The position numbers were made by a program, and so were the translations under genes. The notes beneath the pieces are model-generated. The model ran no database searches and had not been told where the DNA came from. It saw only the letters and a list, made by a program, of their open reading frames with translations. From Halobacteriales archaeon QS_9_70_65 (GTDB lineage: Archaea > Halobacteriota > Halobacteria > Halobacteriales > Haloarculaceae): 26,015 nucleotides of DNA. The stretch's first letter is position 1. The number at the start of each line of letters is the position of its first letter. The DNA lies in assembly GCA_003023535.1 (NCBI GenBank), contig PXSC01000199.1, positions 1-26,015 on the forward strand. The letters are read 5' to 3'. Positions 7,333-15,738 of this stretch are shown here, piece after piece.

Positions 7333-8453
7333 GCGGCGAACCCGCCGCCGGCAGCGACCGGTCGACCGGTCCCCGCGACACCCGTCGGTTCGCCTGGCTG
7401 CTCGACCCGAAGCTCGTGACGACCGCGGTCGCGAGCCTCGTCGTCATCGTCGTCGCCGGGCTCGTCCAGGTGAGCTTCGGTGCCTACACGATGAGCATCG
7501 GGCAGGCGTGGGCGGCCGTGTTCGATCCCGACGTGATCCTCAACCGGCGGGCGTGGAACGCGTTTCTGCTGGGCGGGGAGATGCCGGAGATGGGCAGGGA
7601 GAGTCTCATCGTCTGGAACATCCGTCTGCCTCGCGTGTTCGTCGGGGCGATCGTCGGGATGAACCTCGCCGTATCGGGGGCGATCTTCCAGGCGATCACC
7701 CGCAACGAGCTGGCGAGTCCGTTCATCCTCGGTGTCTCCTCGGGTGCCGGACTGATGATCCTGCTCGTGCTCGTCGTCTTCGGCGGCCTGGCGGTTTTCC
7801 TCCCGCTGATCGCTGCGCTCGGTGGGGCAGCAGCGTTTTTGATCGTCTACGCGATCGCGTGGAAGAACGGCACGTCACCGGTCAGGCTGGTGCTCGCAGG
7901 CGTCATCGTCGGGAGCGTCTTCAACAGCGTCCAGACGGCGCTGTTTTTCTTCGCCGACGACATCGGTATCGTCCAGTCGGCCATCGCGTGGACGACCGGG
8001 TCGCTGACGGGCACGGACTGGGAACAGGTGCGGATGGCGCTCCCGTGGTCGTTCGTCGCGATCCTGCTTTCGATCGCCGGGGCGAGACAGTGTAACGTGA
8101 TGCTGCTCGGCGAGCAGACCGCGAAGTCGCTCGGGATGTCGATCGAGAGGGTCCGCTTCGCGCTCTCGGGCGTCGCCGTTCTGGCGGCCGCGGCGTCGAT
8201 CGCGGTCGCGGGCATCGTCGGGTTCGTCGGCCTCATCGTCCCGCACATGGTGCGAAACACGGTCGGCAGCGACTACAGGAAGGTGATCGTCGGCTGTCTG
8301 TTCGTCGGCCCCGCACTGATGGTCGGCGCGGACGTCGGCGCACGGCTCGCGCTCAACCCGGTTCAGATCCCCGTCGGAATCGTCACCGGGCTGGTCGGCG
8401 GGCCGTACTTCCTGTATCTGATGCGCAGGAAACGGAACATGGGTGAGATCTGA
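7329..8453 (+). CDS. FecCD-type ABC transporter permease for iron-siderophore uptake
   Basis: A 374-residue inner-membrane permease of the FecCD/BtuC/FepD family. After an N-terminal cytoplasmic stretch of about 35 residues there are some nine to ten hydrophobic segments. Family signatures are visible: NIRLPRVFVGAIVGMNLAVSG followed by NELASPFILGVSSGAG, and later GIVGFVGLIVPHMVR, which contacts the ATPase. Its start overlaps the stop of the FAD protein (ATGA) and its stop is directly followed by the ATPase ATG, indicating translational coupling. FecCD permeases usually act as homodimers or FecC/FecD pairs; only one permease is present, so a homodimer is expected. No break is visible. Confidence 0.92.
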   Translation: MSGEPAAGSDRSTGPRDTRRFAWLLDPKLVTTAVASLVVIVVAGLVQVSFGAYTMSIGQAWAAVFDPDVILNRRAWNAFLLGGEMPEMGRESLIVWNIRLPRVFVGAIVGMNLAVSGAIFQAITRNELASPFILGVSSGAGLMILLVLVVFGGLAVFLPLIAALGGAAAFLIVYAIAWKNGTSPVRLVLAGVIVGSVFNSVQTALFFFADDIGIVQSAIAWTTGSLTGTDWEQVRMALPWSFVAILLSIAGARQCNVMLLGEQTAKSLGMSIERVRFALSGVAVLAAAASIAVAGIVGFVGLIVPHMVRNTVGSDYRKVIVGCLFVGPALMVGADVGARLALNPVQIPVGIVTGLVGGPYFLYLMRRKRNMGEI

Positions 8454-8454
8454 G

Positions 8455-9378
8455 ATGGCACGCGACACCACGGAGACACGGCGACGTGACGGAAGCGAAA
8501 AACCAGTCTCGAACGGGTCGACCGCCGAACCCGACGGCTCGGAAGCGAGCGAGCTGTCGGGAGAGGGGCTGGTTCTCCGCTATCCGTCGACGGACGAACC
8601 GGTTATCGACGGCGAGCGACTCGTTGCGACACCGGGGGCGGTCACCGCACTCGTCGGGCCGAACGGCTCCGGCAAGAGCACGCTGTTGAAAGGGCTCGCC
8701 GAGCAACTCGTGCCCGACGACGGCACGGTACTGTTGGACGGCCGGGACGTCCACTCCATGGGAACGAAGGAGCTGGCTCGCAGGCTCGGGTTGCTCTCCC
8801 AAGAGAGCACGTCGCCGGAGTCGATCACCGTCGAAGACCTCGTCTACCACGGCCGGTATCCCCACCGCGGGTTCTTCGAGATCACCACCGAAGAGGACGT
8901 GGACGCGGTCGACCGGGCCATCGACCTCGCCGGCTGTGGCCACCTCCGCGACCGCGAAGTCGGCAGCCTCAGCGGCGGGCAAAAACAGCTCGCGTGGATC
9001 GCGATGGTGCTCGCACAGGACACCGACGTGCTGTTGCTCGACGAGCCGACGACGTTCCTCGATCTCCACCACCAGTTGGAGGTCATGGAGATCGTCGAAA
9101 CGCTGCGCGACGAGAGCGACATCACCGTGGTGGTCGTCCTCCACGACATCGAACAGGCGGCGCGGCTGGCCGACGAGATGGTCGCGCTCAAGAACGGCGC
9201 GATCCAGGCACGCGGGACACCCGAGGAGGTGGTCACCGAGGAGTTGCTCGCGGACGTGTTCGAGATCGACGCCGAGGTCGACGCCACCGAGCGCGGGCCA
9301 CGAGTCACGCCGCTTCGGGCGCGGCACGACGCCGAAGAAGCCGAACGCTCTCCGGCGGATGCGTCCGAGGCTGAGTGA
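8455..9378 (+). CDS. ABC transporter ATP-binding protein for iron-siderophore uptake (FepC type)
   Basis: This 307-residue ATPase powers the FecCD permease. Visible motifs: Walker A GPNGSGKST (68-76, Lys74), Q-loop region LLSQEST, signature LSGGQ (172-176), Walker B VLLLDEPT with Asp196-Glu197, and the H-loop His230 in VVLHDIEQA. An N-terminal extension of about 35 polar residues precedes the domain. The C-terminal GTPEEVVTEELLADVFEIDAEV is characteristic of FepC/FecE-like ATPases. ATG 8455 sits one base after the permease stop; an in-frame GTG at 8443 is less likely. It is the last gene of the operon. The region behind it (9379-9569) separates it from a convergent gene. Confidence 0.92.
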   Translation: MARDTTETRRRDGSEKPVSNGSTAEPDGSEASELSGEGLVLRYPSTDEPVIDGERLVATPGAVTALVGPNGSGKSTLLKGLAEQLVPDDGTVLLDGRDVHSMGTKELARRLGLLSQESTSPESITVEDLVYHGRYPHRGFFEITTEEDVDAVDRAIDLAGCGHLRDREVGSLSGGQKQLAWIAMVLAQDTDVLLLDEPTTFLDLHHQLEVMEIVETLRDESDITVVVVLHDIEQAARLADEMVALKNGAIQARGTPEEVVTEELLADVFEIDAEVDATERGPRVTPLRARHDAEEAERSPADASEAE

Positions 9379-9569
9379 CGGCCGATCTGCTCGACACGGA
9401 CGGCTCGAGAGGCGAATCGGTGCCGGCAGCGTCCTGACCGGGGAAGCTATCGACCGGAAACCGGAAGTCGGTGTCGACCCACTCCGTCGTGTGCATCTCC
9501 GAGCCGTTCGTGACCAACCTGTACCGACCGGCCCACCGATCCCCGGACGGCCGGACGATCGAGAGCCGG

Positions 9570-10612
9570 TCAGGCCTCTCCGTTGATGATGTCCGCGACG
9601 CGTTGCCGGTCGAACAGTTCGTCCTCGGTGAACTCGTCGTCGAAGATCCGCCGGGCGGCTCGTTCAGTCTGGAAGAGGTTGATGATCGGGCCTTGATCGA
9701 GGTAGCCACCCTGGTAAATCGCGCCGTTCCGGACGGCGGTCAGTTCGCTCCCTACCGTGTGTTCTTCCAGTGGTGTGACGACGTGTTCCTCGAAGGCCGC
9801 CCGATCACGCTCCTCTTGGCCGCGGATCAGCAACACGTCCGGGTCGATGTCGAGCAGTGTTTCGAAGTCGACCTGCAGGCTCGTGTCGGCCGAGTAGTGG
9901 CCCACGTCGGTCCCCTCGAAGGCGTCGCGCAACCGCAGGTCCCGCCACTGCTTCTTGCCGACGCCGCCGTCGTAGAGCTGGTAGGGGTAGAACGTCTCGG
10001 GGGTCTCGTCGGCCGGGTACAGTAGCGTCGCTTCCGGGGTCTCCTCGGGCAGTCGCTCCTGCAAGTTCGACAGGAATTCGTCGTGAAAGGACCTGAACTG
10101 TCGGTAGCGCTCCTCGCGTCGGAACACCTCGGCGATCCGTTCGAACGCCCCGTACAGCGAGTAGTACGGATAGTCGTGCCACCCGTCGCTGCGCCGCCGA
10201 ATGAAGTTCCCGAAGAACGGCCCGACGTTGCGCTCGATTTCCTCGATGTCGCTCTCGTCCCAGTCGTACCAGTGGATCAGCTGGTTCGGCTCCATGAGGT
10301 GGACGTCGGCGTCGATCTCGTAGAACCGCTCCTTGTCGACGCCGTCCTGATCGAGGGTCGTCACGGCGTCGGGATCGTACTCGACGCCGGGAAGCTCGTC
10401 GTAAAAGTGGCCGGTGGTCCGTCGAAAGTAACCGGTCCCATCGGTTCCATCGAGACGGAGTAGCTTTCCTCTTCCGCGTTCTGGGTCGGTGTCGACCGGG
10501 GGTCCGACTGCCCGGCACACCCGGCGAGCAGTCCACCGCCGACGACCGCGCCGCCGTACTTGATCGCGTCTCGCCGCGTCGGTGCCTCGTGGGTCGCCGA
10601 CCCGTCTACCAT
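9570..10612 (-). pseudogene. Second iron-siderophore substrate-binding lipoprotein, broken by an internal deletion
   Basis: The gene is a paralog of the binding protein at 5510. The ATG is at 10612, with Tat motif THEAPTRRD (Arg13-Arg14), lipobox LLAGC (Cys32) and VSMEPMG. The conserved body, from FYDELPGVEYDPD to the end LFDRQRVADIINGEA, lies in another frame. From the shared MEP motif to the shared DE-PG motif I count 162 nt in the paralog but only 65 nt here, so 97 nt are missing and the frame is lost. The join lies within about 10380-10440. The rest is intact, so the loss is recent or artefactual. The gene converges on the operon and carries its own iron box. If expressed as is, only a signal-peptide fragment would be made. 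Confidence 0.8.
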
Positions 10613-10617
10613 ACGTT

Positions 10618-10641
10618 TTAGGCCAGCCTAAAAATTAAAAA
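10618..10641 (-). promoter_or_regulatory. Promoter with DtxR/IdeR-type iron box for the second binding-protein gene
   Basis: The inverted repeat TTAGG-CCAG-CCTAA (10618-10631, plus-strand reading) lies six bases upstream of the minus-strand ATG at 10612. Behind it the minus strand reads a T-rich TATA-like ATTTTTAAT (about 10634-10641). The order TATA, iron box, start codon is the same as before the operon at 5510. The arms are identical to those at 5491-5504 while the four central bases differ, so shared regulation is likely. Confidence 0.7.
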
Positions 10642-11452
10642 TCCATCGAAATAATCCGACTCGGTCACCGCCGGGGGACGGTTCGGACGCTGGTCGGCTG
10701 CCGTCGAGCGAGGCGGCGACCGCGACTGTCCCGACGACGACAGCGGCGATGGCGTAAAAAATAGCGCGGACACCGACGTCACGGAAAACACCAGCGAGGG
10801 CGGGGTGCGAGGACCGATGTCGGCTTCCAGAGGATGCTGCGGAGCGACAGTAACGTGACGGCCCGCGAGGCGGCTCCGGCCTCAGCGAACAGCACGACGC
10901 TCGCGGGGATTCGACGAGCGTCGGTGAGGCCGAACAAGGCGGCACAGGCGGTCGGGGTTTCGAGCGAGCCCGCGAGCGGGCGGCCGCCGCGCGAGGACAC
11001 CACAGCGAACGCAGTGAGCGAAGCGCGCGGTAAGATGCGACGCGTTCTGACGACACTGCCGGACCACGTCCGGCAGGCGGCCGGAATCCGACGGATTCCG
11101 GCACCGTCACGAGAGAGCTCCGCTCTCTCGAACGACGGCGAGCAGTAGCGAGGCGCCGAGCGAGGCGAGGGGCCTCGGACTGGCGAACGGCGTCCTCGCG
11201 AGTGAAACGAACGAGGGCTCGGCAGAGCGTCGCTCTGCCGGCGAGCCCCGCGAGCCGTGAGCCGCGCGACCGGAGCCGGCCGAGGGATTTCGAGGTTCGT
11301 ACCTCGAGTCGACAATTACCACCACGAACCGTCCCGTACGCTCCCTACCTCGGCCGATTCGGGGTGGCGGACTACAGGGCGTGCGGTGTTTTCTATTACG
11401 GGCGGGAACCGCCAACGGAGGATATTTCCACTCCCTCGCCCTTTCTTCGTAC
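10642..11452. other. Non-coding, hairpin-rich intergenic region of about 0.8 kb
   Basis: No recognisable gene. Open frames exist on both strands but are arginine-, serine- and proline-rich. A minus frame near 10640-10800 contains one hydrophobic stretch (AIFYAIAAVVVGTVAVAA), with no start or family resemblance. From about 11056 the sequence is dense in short perfect hairpins, listed separately. The region marks the change from the lower-GC left part to the higher-GC right part. Just before the next gene, a GATATTTC at 11421-11428 may serve as TATA box for the ATG at 11453. Confidence 0.55.
11056..11240. repeat. Cluster of hairpins with 9-bp stem and 3-nt loop
   Basis: Four perfect hairpins each span exactly 21 bases, with a 9-bp stem and a 3-nt loop. 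They are at 11056-11076 (stem CTGCCGGAC, loop CAC), 11081-11101 (CCGGAATCC, loop GAC), 11110-11130 (CGAGAGAGC, loop TCC) and 11220-11240 (CGGCAGAGC, loop GTC). Weaker hairpins lie at 11161-11177 and 11290-11307. A fifth 9-3-9 hairpin is at 15718-15738. Stem sequences differ, though several share an AGC-NNC-GCT core. They could act in transcription termination or RNA stability, or be relics of a dispersed repeat family. Confidence 0.7.
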
Positions 11453-12476
11453 ATGTACGACTTCGTCGTCGTGGGCGCGGGGCCCGCGGGCTCGCGGTTC
11501 GCCCGGTCGGCAAGCGGGCGGGACCACGACGTGCTCGTTCTGGAATCGGGCGAAATCGGCCGGCCGCTGGCCTGTTCGGGCCACGTCAGCCGCGACGTCT
11601 GGGAGTTCGTCCCCGACGACGCCCGCGACCGCCTCCTCCAGAACGAGGTGGCCGGTGTCGAACGTCATCGACCGGGTCGGCCTCGACAGGACCCTCGCCG
11701 ACCGCGCCCGCGAGGCCGGCGCCGAGGTCCGCGACGGCCACACCGTCACCCGGGTCGATGAGGGCCCCGACGGCGTCGCGGTGACCGCCCGCGGGCCCGA
11801 CGGCACCGAGTCCTTCGAGGGCCGGATGGTCGTCGGCGCGGACGGCCCGCGGTCGAAGGTCCGCGACGAGGTGGGCCTGCCGGAACCCGACGAACTGCTG
11901 CACGGCGTGCTGGGATTCGAGGACGGCGCCGACGACGGGGACCGCGTCGACGTCCACCTCACCGTCCCGCGGTTCTTCGCCTGGCGCATTCCGCGCGGCG
12001 ACGCCGGCGCCGAGTACGGGCTGGCGGTCGCGCCGGGCGACGACGCCCCCGGCCGGTTCGAGGCGCTGTTGGACGACTACGGCGTCGACGTCGAGCGGCG
12101 CTGCTCGGGTGCCATCCCCATCGGCCCGCCGGACCGGACCGTCGGCCGCCGGAGCCTGCTGGTCGGCGACGCCGCCGCCCAGACCAAGCCGTTCACCGGC
12201 GGCGGCATCCTCTACGGGATGCGCGCGGCGGATATCGCCGCCCGCGAGGTCGACCCCCGCCGGCCCGCGACGCTGGACGACTACGAGCGGGCCTGGCGCG
12301 AGGAACTACGGACCGACCAGCGGCTCGGCAGCCTCGTCCGGGCCGGCTACTCGATGCCCGAACCCGTCCAGCGGGCCGGGCTGCGGGCGTTCAGCGGCGA
12401 GATCGCCGTCCACATGGACCGGCCGACGTCGCTGTTCTCGCGAGCGCAACTGCGGGCGCTGCTGTCGTGGGGCTGA
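11453..12476 (+). pseudogene. Geranylgeranyl reductase-family FAD oxidoreductase with an internal frameshifting deletion
   Basis: ATG 11453 starts MYDFVVVGAGPAGSRFA, an FAD-binding Rossmann motif (GAGPAG, residues 8-13), and runs in frame through ACSGHVS and VPDDARDRLLQNEVAG to about 11656. The rest of the protein, from SNVIDRVGLDRTLADRAREAGAEV to the stop at 12476, is in another frame. It includes the second FAD motif LVGDAAAQTKPFTGGGILYGM. Homologs I recall have about twenty residues between these parts, so a short stretch is missing at about 11651-11660. The family reduces geranylgeranyl chains of archaeal lipids or menaquinone-related substrates using FAD. Apart from the one join, both parts read as conserved protein. 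A TATA-like box about 29 bases upstream suggests a leaderless start. Confidence 0.75.
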
Positions 12477-12513
12477 TCGTGGAACTGACGTGCGCCCGCG
12501 CTGTGCCGCGCAT

Positions 12514-13098
12514 ATGACCGACGAGATGGCCCCGACGACGCCGACGGAGGGGCGGTTCCGCGTCCTACCGGGCCGGGACGACGACGAGTGGCTCTTCCTC
12601 GACGTCGAGACGATGGAGCCCACCTACGTCCCCCGGGCGTCGGTCCCGGCGCCGACGCCGGCGGTGGGCAACCGCGTCGAGGCGACCGTCTCCTGGGACG
12701 ACGGGCCGGTCGTCGACGCCCTGACCGTCGAGACGGAGACGACCGTCGCCTTCGTCGAGACGACGGAGCCGATCTTCGAGGCCGCGGCGAACTGCTTCGA
12801 GCGGGCCCGGGCCGACGGCGAGGCGATGAACTCACGGGTGACCTACGACACCGACAACGAGGCCAACGGCGTGGTCTACACCTTCGCCGACCAGTCCGGT
12901 CGGCGGGATCTGCTCGCGGAGTTCCGCGACGGGGGCAAGCCGCTGGAGCCGCTGATCGACCGCACGGCCCGGCCGGACGGGGTCGACCCGCCATTGTCGG
13001 TGTTCGTCATCGATCCCGAGGAACCGTTCGTCGTCGTCTACATCGTGCTGGACCCGGACGGCCTACTGGACGAGACCGTCCGGGACACCTACCTGTAA
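12514..13098 (+). CDS. Haloarchaeal protein of unknown function (DUF6663-like)
   Basis: A 194-residue, very acidic soluble protein with no signal peptide or membrane segment. It opens with EGRFRVLPGRDDDEWLFLDVETMEPTYV, followed by an OB-like or beta-rich region containing VSWDDGPVVDALTVETETTVAFVET. It continues with a helical region (EPIFEAAANCFERARADGEAM) and ends with a strand-rich part (SVFVIDPEEPFVVVYIVLDPDG). From memory it resembles the haloarchaeal family DUF6663. ATG 12514 was chosen because translation before it is arginine-rich and non-coding. It follows the broken reductase by 37 bases on the same strand and could share its transcript. Function unknown. Confidence 0.8.
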   Translation: MTDEMAPTTPTEGRFRVLPGRDDDEWLFLDVETMEPTYVPRASVPAPTPAVGNRVEATVSWDDGPVVDALTVETETTVAFVETTEPIFEAAANCFERARADGEAMNSRVTYDTDNEANGVVYTFADQSGRRDLLAEFRDGGKPLEPLIDRTARPDGVDPPLSVFVIDPEEPFVVVYIVLDPDGLLDETVRDTYL

Positions 13099-13121
13099 CC
13101 GAGCGCGGAGCGAACGGCCGA

Positions 13122-14021
13122 TTAATCGTCCCGCCGGCGGACCTCGTGGCGGCCGAAGCCGTACCGGAGGCGGTTGGCGAGCCGGCGGGAGAACTTCTCC
13201 GTTCGGCGGGAGTCGAACCGCTCGCCCAACGCCTCGTAGATGAGCGGCACCGACACCTCCTGGACGAGTGCCTCCCGAATGGTCCAGGTGCCGGTCGAGC
13301 CGCCGGCGACGTGGTCGGCGACCGATCCGAGATCGTCGCCCTCCTCGCGGAACGCCTCCTCGCAGAGCTCCAGCAGCCACGACCGGACGACGGCGCCGTT
13401 GTTCCACGTCCGGGCGACCGACTCCATGTCGAGGTCGTAGCGGCCCTCGTGGAGGAGTTCGAACCCCTCGCCGTAGGCCTGCATCAGGGCGTACTCGACG
13501 CCGTTGTGGACCATCTTGACGTAGTGGCCCGACCCGGACGGGCCCATGCGAGCGTGACCGTCCGGGCCGGTGGCGACGGCGTCGAATATCGGCGTCATCG
13601 CCTCGTAGGCGGGCTCGGGGCCGCCGATCATCAGCGAGAAGCCGAGTTCGGCGCCGGCGGGGCCGCCGGAAGTGCCGCAGTCGAGGAACCGTGCGTCGAC
13701 GGCCTCGGCGCGCTCGACGGACCGCTCGAAGTGGGAGTTGCCGGCGTCGACGACGACGTCGTCGCCGTCGAGGTGGGGGTCCAGTTCCCCGAGGGTGGCG
13801 TCGACGGCGTCGCCGGCCGGGACCATCAGCCAGATTCGCTTCTCGTCGGGCAGGCGGTCCGTGAGGTCGGCGACGGAGTCGGCCGGCGTCGCGCCGGCGT
13901 CGGCGGCGGCTCCGACGGCCGATTCGTCGAGGTCGAAGGCGACGACGTCGTGGCCGGCCGCGAGCACCCTGTCGATGACGATGCGGCCCATCCGACCGAG
14001 TCCGATGACGCCGAGTTGCAT
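13122..14021 (-). CDS. gnd: 6-phosphogluconate dehydrogenase, decarboxylating (GndA type)
   Basis: This enzyme oxidises and decarboxylates 6-phosphogluconate to ribulose 5-phosphate with NAD(P), the oxidative pentose-phosphate route used by haloarchaea. At 299 residues it is the short GndA/YqeC form lacking the long C-terminal domain duplication of the enteric enzyme. Motifs: GLGRMG (7-12) for the nucleotide, FLDCGTSGG with the substrate-binding SGG at 118-120, and GSGHYVKMVHNGVEY with catalytic Lys169 and Asn173. The start at 14021 directly begins the Rossmann strand. It diverges from the hydrolase gene across a 116-base region holding a perfect inverted repeat. No damage is visible. Confidence 0.92.
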   Translation of the reverse strand: MQLGVIGLGRMGRIVIDRVLAAGHDVVAFDLDESAVGAAADAGATPADSVADLTDRLPDEKRIWLMVPAGDAVDATLGELDPHLDGDDVVVDAGNSHFERSVERAEAVDARFLDCGTSGGPAGAELGFSLMIGGPEPAYEAMTPIFDAVATGPDGHARMGPSGSGHYVKMVHNGVEYALMQAYGEGFELLHEGRYDLDMESVARTWNNGAVVRSWLLELCEEAFREEGDDLGSVADHVAGGSTGTWTIREALVQEVSVPLIYEALGERFDSRRTEKFSRRLANRLRYGFGRHEVRRRDD

Positions 14022-14077
14022 GTTCCGACCTCGACGGCCCGGCAGGTGAGGGTTGCGGTCGCAGCTCCCGGTATAAA

Positions 14078-14113
14078 CACCCGGATAGAAGCGCCGATAA
14101 CGCTATCCGGGTG
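14078..14113. promoter_or_regulatory. Perfect 10-bp inverted repeat between divergent genes
   Basis: CACCCGGATA at 14078-14087 is mirrored by TATCCGGGTG at 14104-14113, with 16 bases between the arms. A TATA-like GTATAAAC (14071-14078) touches the left arm and, read on the minus strand as GTTTATAC, is placed about 55 bases before the gnd start. The repeat lies between gnd and the hydrolase, 25 bases before ATG 14138, so an operator for one or both genes is the simplest reading. The regulator is unknown. A hairpin in the RNA of the plus-strand gene is an alternative. Confidence 0.5.
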
Positions 14114-14137
14114 GTTGTGATTGTACCGAACCAAGGG

Positions 14138-15694
14138 ATGGGAGGTGACTACACCCGGCGAGCGCTCCTCCACCTCGCCGCGACGACGGGCATCGTTCCC
14201 GCCGCCTCCGGCACCGGAGCGGCGGCTCCGGTCGGCGGTGATCGGGGGACGGACGCCGACGAGGAGTACCTCGAGCGGGAGTTCCGGAACTTCGCGAAGA
14301 CGATGGAGGCGCCGGCCGAGCAGACCTCCGACCCGGGGTTCATGCGCCGCTGGCAGGCCCGGAGCCGGAAGAACGGCCGGCGGTACGCCGAGCGCGTCGC
14401 GGCCGAACCCGGCTGGCGGAGCCACGCCAACCTCTGTGCGACGTGGAGCGAGCAGTGCACCGGCGACCCCGCCCTCTATCGCGACGTCGACGACCGGGGG
14501 TTCTACGGCGCCGTCGGCGAGCGCCGCCGGGTGGCCTTCTACGACCGGCAGGGTGCGCGGCTCTCCGGTCACCTGTGGACGCCGGTCGAGGCGAGCGGGA
14601 GGGACGGAGAAGGGCTGCCGGGGGTCGTCGTCACCGACGGCTCCGTGCAGGCGCCGGAGCCGCTGTACTGGTGGGCCGCCCAGTCGCTCGTCGCCGCCGG
14701 CTACGTGGTGCTGACGTACGACCCGCGGGGGCAGGGTCGCTCCGACAGCGTCACGCCGGACGGCGACCGCGGCGGCAACGCCGACGCCGACGTGTTCGTC
14801 TCCAACCAGGTCGACGCCGTCGACTTCCTCCGGTCGACGCCCGAGGAGCCCTACGCGCCGAACGCGGAGTACGACCGCGGCGACGGGGCGCCCGTCGAGC
14901 CGTACGACCCGGCCGCCGGGCTCTTGGACCGCTCGCGGGTCGGGATCGCCGGCCACTCGGCGGGTGCCGTCGGCGCCAGCATCGTCCAGGGGCTGGAGCC
15001 GTGGCCGACCGGCGGCGACAACCCCGTCGACGCCGTCGTCGCCTGGGACAACCTCGGCGACGGCGAGGCGCTCGCCGCCCGCCGACCGGAGCGGGAGGCC
15101 GAGGACCTGGCGACGCTGCTGGAGACGGTCCCCGACGGCGGGGTCGAGCCGCGGGTCCCCGCGATGGGCCAGGCCGGCGACTACTTCCTGACGCCGCGGC
15201 CGCACGTCGAGCCGCCGGACCCGGACGCCAAGTCGGTCGGCTTCGAGCGGTGGCGCGCCGCCGACGTCGACGCCTACCAGCTGGTCGTCCGCGGCGGCAC
15301 CCACTACGAGTGGTCCCGGACGCCGACGTTTCCCGCCACCTCCTGGGGGTTCGGCAACGCGCTGGCGGACTACTACACCGTCGCGTGGTTCGACCGCTGG
15401 CTCAAGCGACCGTCGGAGCCGGGCTACGACGACGCCGACGCCCGGCTGCTGGCCGACGACGAGTGGGGCGACCACCTCAGCTTCCACTACTGCTCGCGAC
15501 GGGCCTTCGAAGGGCGCGACGGCCGCGAGCACGTCTGCGAAGAGGGAGTAGTGTTTAGTGGGGGAGGAATAGCGTCTTTCGGCGGTGATGACGGCGTTTC
15601 CGAACGCCCCCGCCCGCTCGCTTCTTTACGAGGTCTCCTTCGCTGCGCTCGCTCGTCCTCGCCGTCTCCGGCAATCGGCGATTTCCGGGAGTGA
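14138..15694 (+). CDS. Tat-exported alpha/beta hydrolase with a doubtful C-terminus
   Basis: A 518-residue secreted serine hydrolase. The N-terminus carries a twin-arginine signal (DYTRRALLHLAATTG). The alpha/beta-hydrolase core includes YDPRGQGRSD, the nucleophile elbow GHSAG with Ser274, and a likely catalytic His389 in GGTHYEWS. The substrate is unknown; carboxylic ester or peptide-like bonds are possible. ATG 14138 was preferred to GTG 14111 because the Tat motif then sits near the N-terminus and GTG 14111 lies in the inverted repeat. After REHVCE, near 15545, the translation becomes Gly/Ser/Arg-rich and reads into hairpin DNA before the stop at 15694. The natural stop may therefore be lost. 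The gene diverges from gnd. Confidence 0.8.
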   Translation: MGGDYTRRALLHLAATTGIVPAASGTGAAAPVGGDRGTDADEEYLEREFRNFAKTMEAPAEQTSDPGFMRRWQARSRKNGRRYAERVAAEPGWRSHANLCATWSEQCTGDPALYRDVDDRGFYGAVGERRRVAFYDRQGARLSGHLWTPVEASGRDGEGLPGVVVTDGSVQAPEPLYWWAAQSLVAAGYVVLTYDPRGQGRSDSVTPDGDRGGNADADVFVSNQVDAVDFLRSTPEEPYAPNAEYDRGDGAPVEPYDPAAGLLDRSRVGIAGHSAGAVGASIVQGLEPWPTGGDNPVDAVVAWDNLGDGEALAARRPEREAEDLATLLETVPDGGVEPRVPAMGQAGDYFLTPRPHVEPPDPDAKSVGFERWRAADVDAYQLVVRGGTHYEWSRTPTFPATSWGFGNALADYYTVAWFDRWLKRPSEPGYDDADARLLADDEWGDHLSFHYCSRRAFEGRDGREHVCEEGVVFSGGGIASFGGDDGVSERPRPLASLRGLLRCARSSSPSPAIGDFRE

Positions 15695-15738
15695 GCGGAT
15701 CGGAGATCCGCGATCTACGGAAGAGCTTCGCTCTTCCG
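15695..15738. repeat. Two hairpins directly behind the hydrolase stop
   Basis: Right after the TGA at 15692-15694 come a 7-bp hairpin (15695-15711, stem GCGGATC, loop GGA) and a 9-bp hairpin (15718-15738, stem CGGAAGAGC, loop TTC). The second has the same 9-3-9 build as the four at 11056-11240. They could act as a terminator, but no T-run follows. The GAGCTTCGCTC core is also seen at 104-118. Confidence 0.6.

Noticed and set aside
10628..10800. Minus-strand hydrophobic segment AIFYAIAAVVVGTVAVAA
   Set aside because: No credible start, and its stop lies inside the iron box of another gene; likely chance or very old debris.
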